Counted from the stretch's first letter, positions 8,326 through 15,674 are shown. The stretch is DNA of 20,121 nucleotides from CAWUIO01 sp963922455 (GCA_963922455.1 CAWUIO010000116.1:1-20121), one strand, 5' to 3'. A program made the numbers and translations. Notes: a model not told the origin generated them from the sequence alone.

Positions 8326-8358
8326 CCCTTATTCGGGATTTACAATCCCGAATAAGGG
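8326..8358. repeat. Strong 15-bp perfect stem-loop, possible terminator
   Basis: CCCTTATTCGGGATT (8326-8340) pairs perfectly with its reverse complement (8344-8358) across a TAC loop. It lies 80 nt beyond the stop codon of the GXWXG gene. No U tract follows on either strand. Related short palindromes with a GGGATT-nnn-AATCCC-like core occur at 10775-10793 and 14678-14692, which suggests a small dispersed palindrome family rather than a gene-specific terminator. Confidence 0.6.
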
Positions 8359-8437
8359 GAGCTTAAATTTACAAAAGTTTAAACCGATTTTTTTTGATTT
8401 AGGCGTGTAAATCAATTAGATCTTCCGGGCTCTTAAA

Positions 8438-9469
8438 TTACTTAGCTTTCTCTTCTGTGAATTTCAAAATTAAATCGGCTGCTTCTTTTAATTTACCATC
8501 CTTAGACAATTTAATGGCTTCAATTTGTGCTTCTTCCTGATCTACCACAAATTCAAAAAACTCTTTTTCATCTGTTGGGGCTATTTCTCTCAATTCTTTA
8601 AGTTTTTCATTGTAGGCAATGGTTTGATCCAGCATGGTTTGGTGCATGATTGAATCTGGTAAAATTTGAATTCCAAGCATTGCGAGACTAGCCTCAATAT
8701 TTGCTTTCATTCCTGGTTCTTGAGATAAGCCATACTTTGCGGCGAATGGAGCATACTTTTTTTGAAGAGACTCTTCAAAACCAACCCAGGCATCGCAGAA
8801 ATACTTATCTTCCACACTGGATACTTTTGCCGCCATCGCTCGGGCACTTTTTAGAGCAAAAGCCCGGTTTTGTATTTCCATATTGAATAGCTCTTTTACT
8901 TTTTCATCTATTGCTTTGAGAGGGGCTATCTCATACTCGGTATGATCATCACGTTCTAAGACAAAGAAGAAAGGTTCGGGGTTTCCTTTAAAATCCATGG
9001 CTCCTAAAACCTTATTATCATCTATTTTTACAAATGTATCCTTGATTGGGATTTCATCATAGATCATGGTTGCGGATACTCTACCCCGATATTCAAGATT
9101 TCTAAGTCGAGCCTTACTTTTTTTTGTTTCCAGAAGAAATCTACCCATCTGCATGATGGTTTCCATAATTTTGGTTTTAGGAAGCTCCATTCTAAGGGGC
9201 ATTAATGCGGGATTAACAGAATATAGTTCTTTTTTGTCTGCCCCGAAAAATACAAGTGGGTGTACGTCTTCGTTGTTAAGGAACATTTTGCCGTAGAAAC
9301 CTGAGACTTCAAACACCTCATCTAAAAGGTGACCGGTTATGATATCAGAACCTTTCCATCTTCCGTGCATAAATTCCACTGAAATGGGTTCTAGGCTATC
9401 AAAGGCTTTGAGTGCTTCTTCGGTAGTAGCTTTTCCTTCGGCTAAAATTTTGTTGATTAAATTTGACAT
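8438..9469 (-). CDS. GXWXG/DUF4334 protein with an extra C-terminal helical domain
   Basis: A 343-aa protein from Met at 9469. A longer frame from 9571 would run into the preceding gene and adds a 34-aa non-conserved leader, so this start is preferred. Residues 1-60 carry the GXWXG motif (GRWKG at 36-40) followed by the DUF4334 partner domain to about residue 172 ('MIYDEIPIKDTFVKIDDN…LGAMDFKG'). These domains are usually paired in ~150-190-aa proteins. Residues 183-343 are an added mostly helical domain that aligns with the whole mature part of the adjacent 185-aa protein (shared NRAFAL, AW-FE--LQKKY, YGLSQEP/HGLSQEP, FVV-QEE-QI-AI, EAADL). No signal peptide is visible, so it is probably cytoplasmic. 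The function of either half is not established. Confidence 0.8.
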   Translation of the reverse strand: MSNLINKILAEGKATTEEALKAFDSLEPISVEFMHGRWKGSDIITGHLLDEVFEVSGFYGKMFLNNEDVHPLVFFGADKKELYSVNPALMPLRMELPKTKIMETIMQMGRFLLETKKSKARLRNLEYRGRVSATMIYDEIPIKDTFVKIDDNKVLGAMDFKGNPEPFFFVLERDDHTEYEIAPLKAIDEKVKELFNMEIQNRAFALKSARAMAAKVSSVEDKYFCDAWVGFEESLQKKYAPFAAKYGLSQEPGMKANIEASLAMLGIQILPDSIMHQTMLDQTIAYNEKLKELREIAPTDEKEFFEFVVDQEEAQIEAIKLSKDGKLKEAADLILKFTEEKAK

Positions 9470-9497
9470 AGTTTGTACGGATTTACCCTTTAAATAA

Positions 9498-10055
9498 TTA
9501 TTTATGCTTGTCCATGAATGCGTATAACAAATCTGCGGCTTCTTGGTTTTCCTCTTCAATCCGATGCTCAATTGCCTTTATTTGGGTTTCCTCTTGCTCT
9601 ACTACGAAGCGAGCAAACTCGAGATCTTCTTCGGCTGCATAATCTGGTAGTTTTTTGAGCTTTTCTAAGTATTTTCCTGTTTGGTTAAGCATGGATTTAT
9701 AAAATTTCCTTTTAGGGAGGATGTCCGAGGCAAGTTCACCAAAAAACGCCTGAGTCTTGGCTGTTCCTCTTGGTTCTTGCGAGAGTCCATGTTTGTCTGC
9801 GTAGGGTTTGTACTTTTTTTGGAGAAATTTTTCAAACTCCACCCAGGCATTGTAAAAGATTTTATCTTCTTCTTTTTTAGTTTTTTCAGCAATTCCTCCC
9901 ATAGATAGCAAGGCGAATGCCCTATTTTGCACCTCCCTATCAAAAAGTTCTAAAAATTCCTTCTCTTGCTCTGAGCCTGAACTTGTCTGGCTAAATCCAG
10001 AAAAACTGATAAGTAGTAAAAAAATGGATAAGAGCGAATGATTGATTGTTGACAT
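9498..10055 (-). CDS. Secreted helical protein paralogous to the GXWXG C-terminal domain
   Basis: A 185-aa protein with a signal peptide (1-23, ending SGFSQ). The rest is helical and charged: 'EVQNRAFALLSMGGIAEKTKKE', 'NAWVEFEKFLQKKY', 'KHGLSQEPRGTAK', 'FVVEQEETQIKAI', 'EAADLLYAFMDKHK'. It is clearly homologous to residues 183-343 of the next protein, 28 bp downstream, so one arose from the other by tandem duplication and domain fusion. The Glu-rich helices (QEETQI, FEKFLQKKY) loosely suggest a four-helix bundle, but no ferritin-type metal set can be shown. The family is not recognised. It lies 87 bp downstream of the Crp/Fnr-type gene. Confidence 0.75.
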   Translation of the reverse strand: MSTINHSLLSIFLLLISFSGFSQTSSGSEQEKEFLELFDREVQNRAFALLSMGGIAEKTKKEEDKIFYNAWVEFEKFLQKKYKPYADKHGLSQEPRGTAKTQAFFGELASDILPKRKFYKSMLNQTGKYLEKLKKLPDYAAEEDLEFARFVVEQEETQIKAIEHRIEEENQEAADLLYAFMDKHK

Positions 10056-10142
10056 AATAAATTACCCTTGGATTAAACTTATATAAGGATAACTGCAGTT
10101 AGCTCAGGATTGTCACTTCCTTTTTACACTTCGTGATATATT

Positions 10143-10718
10143 TCACAGTGTTTTTTTGCTTCTCAAACGGCTTAGGTTCTCTCGTGACATTCCTAAGTAA
10201 GAGGCAAGGTGGGTGACCGGTATTCTGAGGACATATTCTGGGTTTTCTTTTAAAAGATGTTGATATCGCTCAATCCCTTCCCGATTGGACAAATTTCTAG
10301 CATGGTTATCAATAAAATTTATGTAATCTTCTAGGAGCTTAATAGAAAGATTGGCTACAATTAATTCTGTCCGTTCAAGATGCTTCCATTTCGCCATATC
10401 AAATCGTAAACACTGACTATCCTCCATAAATATGATGGTCTCTTTTGACTTTTTACCCATATAGTTATCCATGGATATTGCTACTTCGTCTTCAAGGGCA
10501 AACCAATTAACGATTTCAGACGAACTTTTTACATGATAACTTCTAGCCGAGCCTTTTAGGATTAAGTAGGCATACGGACTGTATACTCCTTCTCTAACAA
10601 CCTTTTGGCCTTTATAAAGATCAACCTTTTCAGCTACTTCCTCGAGTCGATCTAGTAAATCAGGATTGATTACTACACTATCTCCCAGATATTTTTTGAA
10701 TAAATTGTTTATTTCCAT
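10143..10718 (-). CDS. Crp/Fnr-family transcriptional regulator
   Basis: A 191-aa protein. Residues ~15-120 form a cyclic-nucleotide-binding-type beta barrel ('LYKGQKVVREGVYSPYAYLILKG…'). This is followed by the long dimerisation helix and a short HTH_Crp at the end ('RIPVTHLASYLGMSRENLSRLRSKK'). Length and architecture match the many Bacteroidota Crp/Fnr proteins that lack the classical cAMP-contact residues, so the ligand is unknown. It is the first gene of a same-strand run with the two paralogous genes after it and is a reasonable candidate to control them; co-transcription is not proven. Confidence 0.85.
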   Translation of the reverse strand: MEINNLFKKYLGDSVVINPDLLDRLEEVAEKVDLYKGQKVVREGVYSPYAYLILKGSARSYHVKSSSEIVNWFALEDEVAISMDNYMGKKSKETIIFMEDSQCLRFDMAKWKHLERTELIVANLSIKLLEDYINFIDNHARNLSNREGIERYQHLLKENPEYVLRIPVTHLASYLGMSRENLSRLRSKKTL

Positions 10719-10774
10719 ACAAATATGTGATGATATGCTGTATAAGATGATTAAAGTTATAAATTATCCAAACC

Positions 10775-10793
10775 CGGGCATTACAAATGCCCG
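10775..10793. repeat. Short perfect palindrome CGGGCATT-ACA-AATGCCCG
   Basis: An 8-bp perfect stem with a 3-nt loop, 57 bp upstream of the Crp/Fnr start codon. It could be an operator for a dimeric regulator, including autoregulation. However, it has the same design as the hairpins at 8326-8358 and 14678-14692 and may be a dispersed palindrome. Confidence 0.5.
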
Positions 10794-11015
10794 AAAAGAT
10801 GCGGACACCATGCAATTGGGCCCGAGCTTTATGTAAAAATTTTCTTAGGTTGACAGAATTGAGCAAGACGCTAAGACCAGTAAGGGTTTAAGCCGAAGCG
10901 ATTGTCCTATACCTATGCGAAGCCGAGACTAATAACCCAAATTAAAATTTAGTTCTTTGATGGTAGTTGCAGCCTGTTCTGGATTACACTTTAAGTTAAG
11001 CATTTGTTTTCCAGT

Positions 11016-11144
11016 GGCTTAGGGATAGAGCGGCCTGTCTGAGCCCGAAAGGGCCTTGCGGGGCGGCGGCGAGTAGCGAAAGCCCGGCCCGCGCCGGCAC
11101 TCAGTATCACTTAGGCACTCAGGTTCTGAGCGCGGGCAAGCCCC
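11016..11144 (-). repeat. Dispersed repeat, copy 5 (subtype B)
   Basis: On the minus strand it begins GGGGCTTGCCCGCGC 95 nt after the stop of the ArgE-like gene and ends CTCTATCCCTAAGCC. The conserved parts are the CCCGCGC/GCGCGGG stem, GGGCTTTCGCTACTCGCC, and GGGCTCAGACAGGCCG. The hairpin loop is unrelated in sequence to those of other copies. Confidence 0.85.
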
Positions 11145-11239
11145 ATAAACAACAAGCTTGTTAAAAGTATTTACAGGGACTGAGTAGAGAAAACATAGCT
11201 ATCCCTACCCCTCCCGAATAGCCCGGGTTCTGTGAAATC

Positions 11240-12412
11240 TTAGACAAATTGATCCGAGGAAAGGAGCTCGATAAGCTTGTGGAGTACCTCTACGCCTTGG
11301 TGCAATTGATCTATAGCAATAAACTCATCGGCCCGGTGGGCTTGGGCAATGGAGCCCGGACCACAGATGACGGTTTCAAAACCTGCATTAGCAAAAAACC
11401 CGGCTTCGGCGGCAAAAGAGACCGTGCTCAAATGATCATTGCCGGCTATTTGTTTGACCAAGTCCACAGCGGGCGAATCTTCGCGGGTGTCTAGATGGGG
11501 TACTACCGGGTGATGGGCCACCGTCTGGATGGAGAAGTCGGCAAACTGGGGCCTCAAAGCGGCCTCCCTTTCTTGGCAATAATTAGTAAAGGACTGCACA
11601 ATCTCCGCGATATCATCCATCGGGATCGTGCGTAAATCCCAATAAAAATGGGCCTTGTCGGCAATCACATTGGGAGCGATGCCGCCTTGTACCATGCCCA
11701 CGTGGATGCTGGAGTGGGGTGGTTGAAACCTGGGGTCCAGGCGTCCCTCGGCAATGAGGGTGTCCATTTTGTTCTCGAGCCATAATATGAGTCGGGAAGC
11801 CTCGTGAATGGCACTTACTTCCTGCTTGATGCGGCTGCTGTGCCCGGCCGAGCCGTTGACATAGGTCTCCAAAATATAAATGGCTTTCTGCCCAACGATG
11901 GGTTCTAACATGGAGGGCTCGCCAATAAGGGCATATTTGGGGGTTTCTGTATAGTGGCTTTTAATCGCCTCGGCCAAGGCGGCGGCGGCCAGGCAACCGA
12001 TCTCTTCATCGTAGGAAAAAGCAAAATAGAGGGGCTTTTTTACGTCGGCGGCTATCATGCGGGGCAGGGCGGCCAGACAGCAAGCCAAGAAGCCTTTCAT
12101 ATCGCAAGAGCCTCTGCCGTAGAGTTTTCCATCGCCTTTATCGGTGAGTTCGAAGGGATCGCTAGTCCACGCTTGTCCCTCGACGGGTACCACGTCGGTA
12201 TGGCCCGAAAGAATGACTCCGCCATCCACGGCCGGGCCGATTCGACAGTGGAGGGAGGCTTTGTTGCCTTCTGCATTATACACGAAATGGGTGGCTACTC
12301 CATGCGATTCTACATAGTCTTTTATCCATTGGATGATGCTCATATTGCTTTCCCCGCCTAAGACGGGAAAGGAGACGAGTTTGGCAAGAATTTGTTCTAC
12401 GGTCATGTTCAT
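11240..12412 (-). CDS. argE: M20-family deacylase, acetylornithine deacetylase-like
   Basis: A 390-aa zinc amidohydrolase of the ArgE/DapE/CPG2 (M20) family; ArgE releases acetate from N-acetyl-L-ornithine. The di-zinc site is complete: His71 and Asp73 in SGHTDVVPV, bridging Asp104 in GRGSCDMKG, general base Glu136 and Glu137 in SYDEEIGC, Glu165 in GEPS, and His359 in GSIAQAHRADEF. The lid-domain substrate motif 'GSAGHSS' (188-193) is present. Length is normal for ArgE. The gene directly abuts the upstream carrier gene (stop TAA immediately followed by ATG), so the two are almost certainly co-transcribed. No other arginine genes are nearby, so the real substrate may be another N-acyl amino acid imported by the carrier. 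Confidence 0.85.
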   Translation of the reverse strand: MNMTVEQILAKLVSFPVLGGESNMSIIQWIKDYVESHGVATHFVYNAEGNKASLHCRIGPAVDGGVILSGHTDVVPVEGQAWTSDPFELTDKGDGKLYGRGSCDMKGFLACCLAALPRMIAADVKKPLYFAFSYDEEIGCLAAAALAEAIKSHYTETPKYALIGEPSMLEPIVGQKAIYILETYVNGSAGHSSRIKQEVSAIHEASRLILWLENKMDTLIAEGRLDPRFQPPHSSIHVGMVQGGIAPNVIADKAHFYWDLRTIPMDDIAEIVQSFTNYCQEREAALRPQFADFSIQTVAHHPVVPHLDTREDSPAVDLVKQIAGNDHLSTVSFAAEAGFFANAGFETVICGPGSIAQAHRADEFIAIDQLHQGVEVLHKLIELLSSDQFV

Positions 12413-13807
12413 TTAACTATAATTAAGGGTTACGGCAAGGATTAAGGCAACACAAGCCATGAGAAATAAGCTTACAAAGACGGGCCATATAAAACGAAAC
12501 CACCGATCAATGGGGACGCGGCACAAACTCAACATAGCCACGAGGCCTCCCAAGGTGGGGTTGAGGAGATTGGATAATCCATCTCCAATTTGGAAGGCCA
12601 AAATAGTAATTTGATCGCTTAGTCCTAAGGATTGCCCCAGGGGGAGCATCACGGGCAAAGTGGCCAGGGCTTGTCCGCTACCTGAGGGAATAAAAAAGTT
12701 GATGATGGACTGGGAGACCGACATCCCGATGGCCGAGGCGTGGAGGGGGAGGCCGGCCAAGATCGTGGAGAGCTGGTAAGAAATGGTATCGCCGATATTG
12801 CCCATTTCCATCAAGACTTTAATGGTTGTGGCAAAACCCACCATAAAGGCCCCCGGAGCGGCCACACTGACGGCGTGTATTAGGGTTTCGCTCATACGGG
12901 TGGCACTCATTCGGGAAACTATCCCACACAATAAGGCAATGATGAGGAAGACGGCCGAAAGCTCATTGATATACCAATGCCAGTGAAACACCCCATAGAC
13001 GATGACCAGTAACCCGAGCGTGAAAATGGAAATGACCCCCCAATTGCTCCCGCTCATGGAGTAGTCTTCAATGGGTTTGGATAAGGCCAAATTGTTGAGG
13101 TTGAGGCCCTGGCCCAAACTTTTATCCGGATCGCGCGAAATCTTTTTAAAGTAGCGCACATTGTAATAGGCCATAAAACTGAGGGCACTCAAGCAGAGCA
13201 TGCTTCTCAAGAAGGCCCCCGAAAACATGGGTAATTCGGCTATTTTATGGCCCGTTCCCACGGTATAGGGGTTAATGGGAGATAAGCCAAATCCAATGGT
13301 CATGGCACCTACCGAAATACCGGCCGCCAAGATTAAGTCCCCCCCCAAGGCTAAACTCAGTACGGCGGCAATGGGGACCGTGGCTATATTGTTTTCGTAG
13401 CCTACGGTAACCCCCAGCATACCGTACACCATGGTGATAATCACGATGATGAGGTACTTCTTCTCGAGGCCCAAATTTTTGACCAAGGTCCCTACGGCGT
13501 TTTCTACGGCTTTGGATTTGTCCATAAAACCAAACATAATGCCTCCGGCGAGGACAATAAATATGATTTCTACGGCCGATTTATAGCCTAGGGGGATGGC
13601 CCTAAACATATCAAACACCCCAATGGGGGTAGACTCAATAGTTTTATAGGAGTGGGGCACCACGGTATTTCTCCCATCCACGAGTACCCGATCGTACCTT
13701 CCAGCCGGAATGATGTACGAAAGGATAGTGACGAGAACAAAAATGCCGAAGAGCAGGGTAATAGCATGCGGCACGCGAGTGAAAAAGGAGGGTTTGAATT
13801 GATTCAT
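12413..13807 (-). CDS. YfcC/DcuC-type carboxylate or peptide-like carrier
   Basis: A 464-aa polytopic membrane protein with 11-13 hydrophobic segments. It matches the C4-dicarboxylate anaerobic carrier (DcuC/YfcC, Arg/Asp/short-chain acid) superfamily: 'RVPHAITLLFGIFVLVTILSYIIPAG' at the N terminus, then 'IIFIVLAGGIMFG', 'GVTVGYENNIATVPI', 'GFGLSPINPYTVGTGH', 'FFIPSGSGQALATLPVM' and 'GDGLSNLLNPTLG'. The last two are the paired hairpin motifs typical of these carriers. The substrate is unknown; coupling to an M20 deacylase suggests N-acyl amino acids or small peptides (inference). The gene contains an intact run of eight G (13339-13346, minus strand). Confidence 0.85.
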   Translation of the reverse strand: MNQFKPSFFTRVPHAITLLFGIFVLVTILSYIIPAGRYDRVLVDGRNTVVPHSYKTIESTPIGVFDMFRAIPLGYKSAVEIIFIVLAGGIMFGFMDKSKAVENAVGTLVKNLGLEKKYLIIVIITMVYGMLGVTVGYENNIATVPIAAVLSLALGGDLILAAGISVGAMTIGFGLSPINPYTVGTGHKIAELPMFSGAFLRSMLCLSALSFMAYYNVRYFKKISRDPDKSLGQGLNLNNLALSKPIEDYSMSGSNWGVISIFTLGLLVIVYGVFHWHWYINELSAVFLIIALLCGIVSRMSATRMSETLIHAVSVAAPGAFMVGFATTIKVLMEMGNIGDTISYQLSTILAGLPLHASAIGMSVSQSIINFFIPSGSGQALATLPVMLPLGQSLGLSDQITILAFQIGDGLSNLLNPTLGGLVAMLSLCRVPIDRWFRFIWPVFVSLFLMACVALILAVTLNYS

Positions 13808-13947
13808 GAATGGGGAGGGGAATATACGGGTCGGTGTACCACGTTTTTTACCGAGAATTATTCTTTTCTATCCCCAAAATCTAGTGAATTATTTTAATAA
13901 TTAAGTCAAGGTTTAGACTTTTGTTTTTTTAAAAGGATGGCTGGCTA

Positions 13948-14077
13948 GGGGCTTCCCCGCGCCAGGGAGGGAGGTGCTTCCTTGTCCTTGCGGCTAGGCG
14001 CGGGTCGGGCTGTCACTACTCGCTGCCTCTCCCCACAGGCCAACACGAGCTCAAACAGGCCGTTCCATCCCTAAGCC
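13948..14077 (+). repeat. Dispersed repeat, copy 6 (subtype A)
   Basis: It begins GGGGCTTCCCCGCGCC and ends CCATCCCTAAGCC, with the GCGCGGGTCGGG half-stem, GCTGTCACTACTCGCTGCC and CACGAGCTCAAACAGGCCG. It lies 140 bp upstream of the carrier start codon and points away from it, so it forms a divergent pair with copy 5 around the two-gene operon. The rest of the 13808-14280 gap is AT-rich upstream sequence plus the cassette-end repeat at 14164. Confidence 0.85.
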
Positions 14078-14163
14078 CAGGAAAGCAGGTGATTAACTCC
14101 TTATGTAATCTAGATCTCACGTTGTTTAAATCGGGTACAAGGTTTTCGGCTATGCCTTCTAAG

Positions 14164-14214
14164 GTATAGGAAGCATAGCAACCAAATGGGAGCTATGATT
14201 TCATATATATTGTC
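14164..14214 (-). repeat. attC-like imperfect hairpin, site A
   Basis: GTATAGGAAGCATAGCAACC at 14164-14183 is repeated exactly at 14763-14782 (site B), and the rest of the two sites also aligns (…GATTTCATATA…TTGTC). On the minus strand CATAGC pairs with GCTATG around a 12-nt loop, with weaker outer pairing (TATATGAA/TTcctATA) that leaves bulged bases. It lies 66 nt after the stop of the small lipoprotein gene. Its position and imperfect palindrome resemble integron-cassette attC sites, but the canonical core is not clear. Confidence 0.5.
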
Positions 14215-14280
14215 CTAAAATGGCTTATTTTGCTTGATTCTACCAACTTTCGATTAATTTTTCCTCAACCCAACTTGGGC

Positions 14281-14487
14281 TTACTGATTTTCCATTTCTT
14301 CAATCTTTGATCTCATGACTTCATTGTTTTTTTCAAGGGTGGTTATTTTTTCTTCAAGTTAATTTATTTTCTCTAATGACAATTGGATTTCCTTTTCCAA
14401 TTTCTGAATTCTCGCCTCTTTACTTGGATTCATATTACATCCATATAGTAGGATTAATATAGTAGTAACTCCTAATGCTTTTTTCAT
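14281..14487 (-). pseudogene. Small coiled-coil lipoprotein with an in-frame stop
   Basis: The minus-strand frame from ATG at 14487 gives a lipoprotein signal peptide with lipobox LLYGC (Cys17), then a heptad-patterned helix (RIQKLEKEIQLSLEKIN). After 42 codons a TAA (14359-14361) interrupts it. The same frame continues without loss of the heptad pattern (LEEKITTLEKNNEVMRSKIEEMENQ) to a TAA at 14281-14283, 68 positions in all. A single substitution of a Gln, Lys or Glu codon to TAA explains this. A truncated 42-aa lipoprotein might still be made. Overall it resembles Lpp-like small coiled-coil envelope proteins, though no family is asserted. Confidence 0.65.
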
Positions 14488-14677
14488 TGTATTCTTTCTT
14501 TATAGTTTAATTGTATTTTGTTTTTGTGATGGTGTAGAACATGTTTCTATACCCTATTTGGCGTTTATTTGCTTAAAAGTTAGCCGATATATCCAAAGGC
14601 TCCAAAAGCTCTTGCTCATCAGGATTAGCTAAGCCGAACTCCCTTTGCACGATTTTTAATCCGGGACTTATGGTTCA

Positions 14678-14692
14678 GGGATTTTAAATCCC
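14678..14692. repeat. Short palindrome GGGATT-TTA-AATCCC
   Basis: Third member of a group of short palindromes with a GGGATT/AATCCC-like stem and 3-nt loop (others at 8326-8358 and 10775-10793). GGGGATTTC follows at 14711-14719. Function unknown. Confidence 0.4.
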
Positions 14693-14762
14693 CTTAAGCC
14701 TCAACGAATAGGGGATTTCAAAGCAATTTTGTTGAGCTTTTTTGCCTGTGCTTTGACGTTTT

Positions 14763-14816
14763 GTATAGGAAGCATAGCAACCGAAAGGCGGCAGTGATTT
14801 CATATACAGTATTGTC
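14763..14816 (-). repeat. attC-like imperfect hairpin, site B
   Basis: A 54-nt site sharing an exact 20-nt block and much of the remainder with site A, 599 bp away. It begins 9 nt after the stop codon of the 183-aa membrane protein gene. On the minus strand GTAT pairs with ATAC and GAA with TTC, leaving asymmetric bulges, the style of folded cassette recombination sites. ACGT/GAC bases flank it (CACGACAAT…AACGTC). Confidence 0.5.
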
Positions 14817-14825
14817 GTGTCAATT

Positions 14826-15377
14826 TTACTCGCTTTTCTTTCTGTTTCTTAAAATTATTATTGTGACTATATAAACCAGTACAATTGTAAACGGAATAGC
14901 TATAAACCTATAATCAGGCAAGAGATACCACAGAATTAGAACAGTAATTGTTCTAGTCAATGTATGAAAAATTCCGACCCAATGTTTTATAATCCAAGAA
15001 AATGGTAGCCACATCAATCCTGTCAGAATTCCCACAGTCATTGGAAGAGAAGAATAGTCAACGAGAAAAAATGGGATGGCAATGGAATAGACAAGGACCG
15101 CCTGTCCAACTGTAAAAAGAAAAAGCGTATCGAATTCGTTTTTCGGTTTACTTTTATCTAGGAAATTTTCCCCCGTGAATTTCGAGAGAAACAGACCTAG
15201 ATATACAATACTTCCAGTGCCAATAAAAATTGACCAAACCGCGACAAAGTCCGAGAAAAAAATTCCGATTAATCCAATTAAAGCCCAAACTATTAATCCA
15301 GCTAAAGGGGTGGCAAGAAATTTTCCATTTGCAAATTCAATTCTTTGTTCTTCCAGGGTTCGGCTTATTATGCTCAT
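14826..15377 (-). CDS. Polytopic membrane protein, DUF7010-like
   Basis: A 183-aa protein with a short charged N terminus ('SRTLEEQRIEFANGKFLATPLAG') and about five or six membrane segments. The block 'SLPMTVGILTGLMWLPFSWIIK' plus 'HWVGIFHTLTRT…LWYLLPDYRFIAIP' matches my memory of the DUF7010 family of small membrane proteins, whose function is unknown. Its composition is AT-rich compared with the dehalogenase locus next door. The gene ends 9 nt before attC-like site B, as a cassette gene would. Start chosen at 15377 (MSIISRTLEEQR), which gives normal family length. Confidence 0.7.
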   Translation of the reverse strand: MSIISRTLEEQRIEFANGKFLATPLAGLIVWALIGLIGIFFSDFVAVWSIFIGTGSIVYLGLFLSKFTGENFLDKSKPKNEFDTLFLFTVGQAVLVYSIAIPFFLVDYSSLPMTVGILTGLMWLPFSWIIKHWVGIFHTLTRTITVLILWYLLPDYRFIAIPFTIVLVYIVTIIILRNRKKSE

Positions 15378-15639
15378 ATGTTATTCGCAATTTTGAATGA
15401 GTGATTCTGAAATCTTTCTTGCCTAATGCACCACACCGCCCAGCTTCCCGCACCGGCTGGGCCAGACACCCGGCTTGGCGGGACCTTGGCCGCTAGCGGT
15501 TCTTAGCTTAGGTCTTTCTATTTCAATCCTCAAGAAAGGGGGCCGGAAGGACAAATCCAATATTTCTTCCCTTATTTTATGGATAATTGTGTAGAGGAAA
15601 TCGGGGCAAAAGAAATTCAAAAATCTTCTTCCTCCCGAC

Positions 15640-15674
15640 GCGGCTGGGGAATTGTTCCTATGCTTAGCTAACGT
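15640..15674. repeat. Left direct repeat bounding the dehalogenase locus
   Basis: GCGGCTGGGGAATTGT (15640-15655) and AGCTAACGT (15666-15674) recur in the same order and spacing at 18813-18846. The two copies enclose the whole plus-strand dehalogenase and partner-lipoprotein locus. Confidence 0.6.

Larger units (their letters stand above)
8023..8437. other. Intergenic region upstream of the LytTR gene
   Basis: This 415-bp gap holds the putative LytTR promoter (8047-8054) and a strong 15-bp stem-loop (8326-8358). A 72-codon open frame on the plus strand (8137-8355) has no family resemblance, lacks a start context and runs into the hairpin, so it is not called a gene. Confidence 0.6.
10719..11239. 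other. Intergenic region with a palindrome and repeat copy 5
   Basis: The 521-bp gap holds the upstream region of the Crp/Fnr gene, the CGGGCATT palindrome (10775-10793) and repeat copy 5 (11016-11144). Between 10794 and 11015 I see no gene and no confident promoter. Confidence 0.55.
14488..14825. other. Intergenic region between two cassette-like genes
   Basis: Holds the upstream region of the broken lipoprotein gene, a short palindrome (14678-14692) and the attC-like site B. No gene is supported and no promoter match was found. Confidence 0.5.

Noticed and set aside
8137..8355. 72-codon plus-strand open frame
   Set aside because: It ends in the 15-bp hairpin and has no family-like pattern. 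Opposite-strand chance frame in an intergenic gap.
9470..9571. Longer start for the GXWXG gene at 9571
   Set aside because: It would overlap the preceding gene and add a 34-residue leader unlike the family; Met at 9469 fits the usual GXWXG N terminus.
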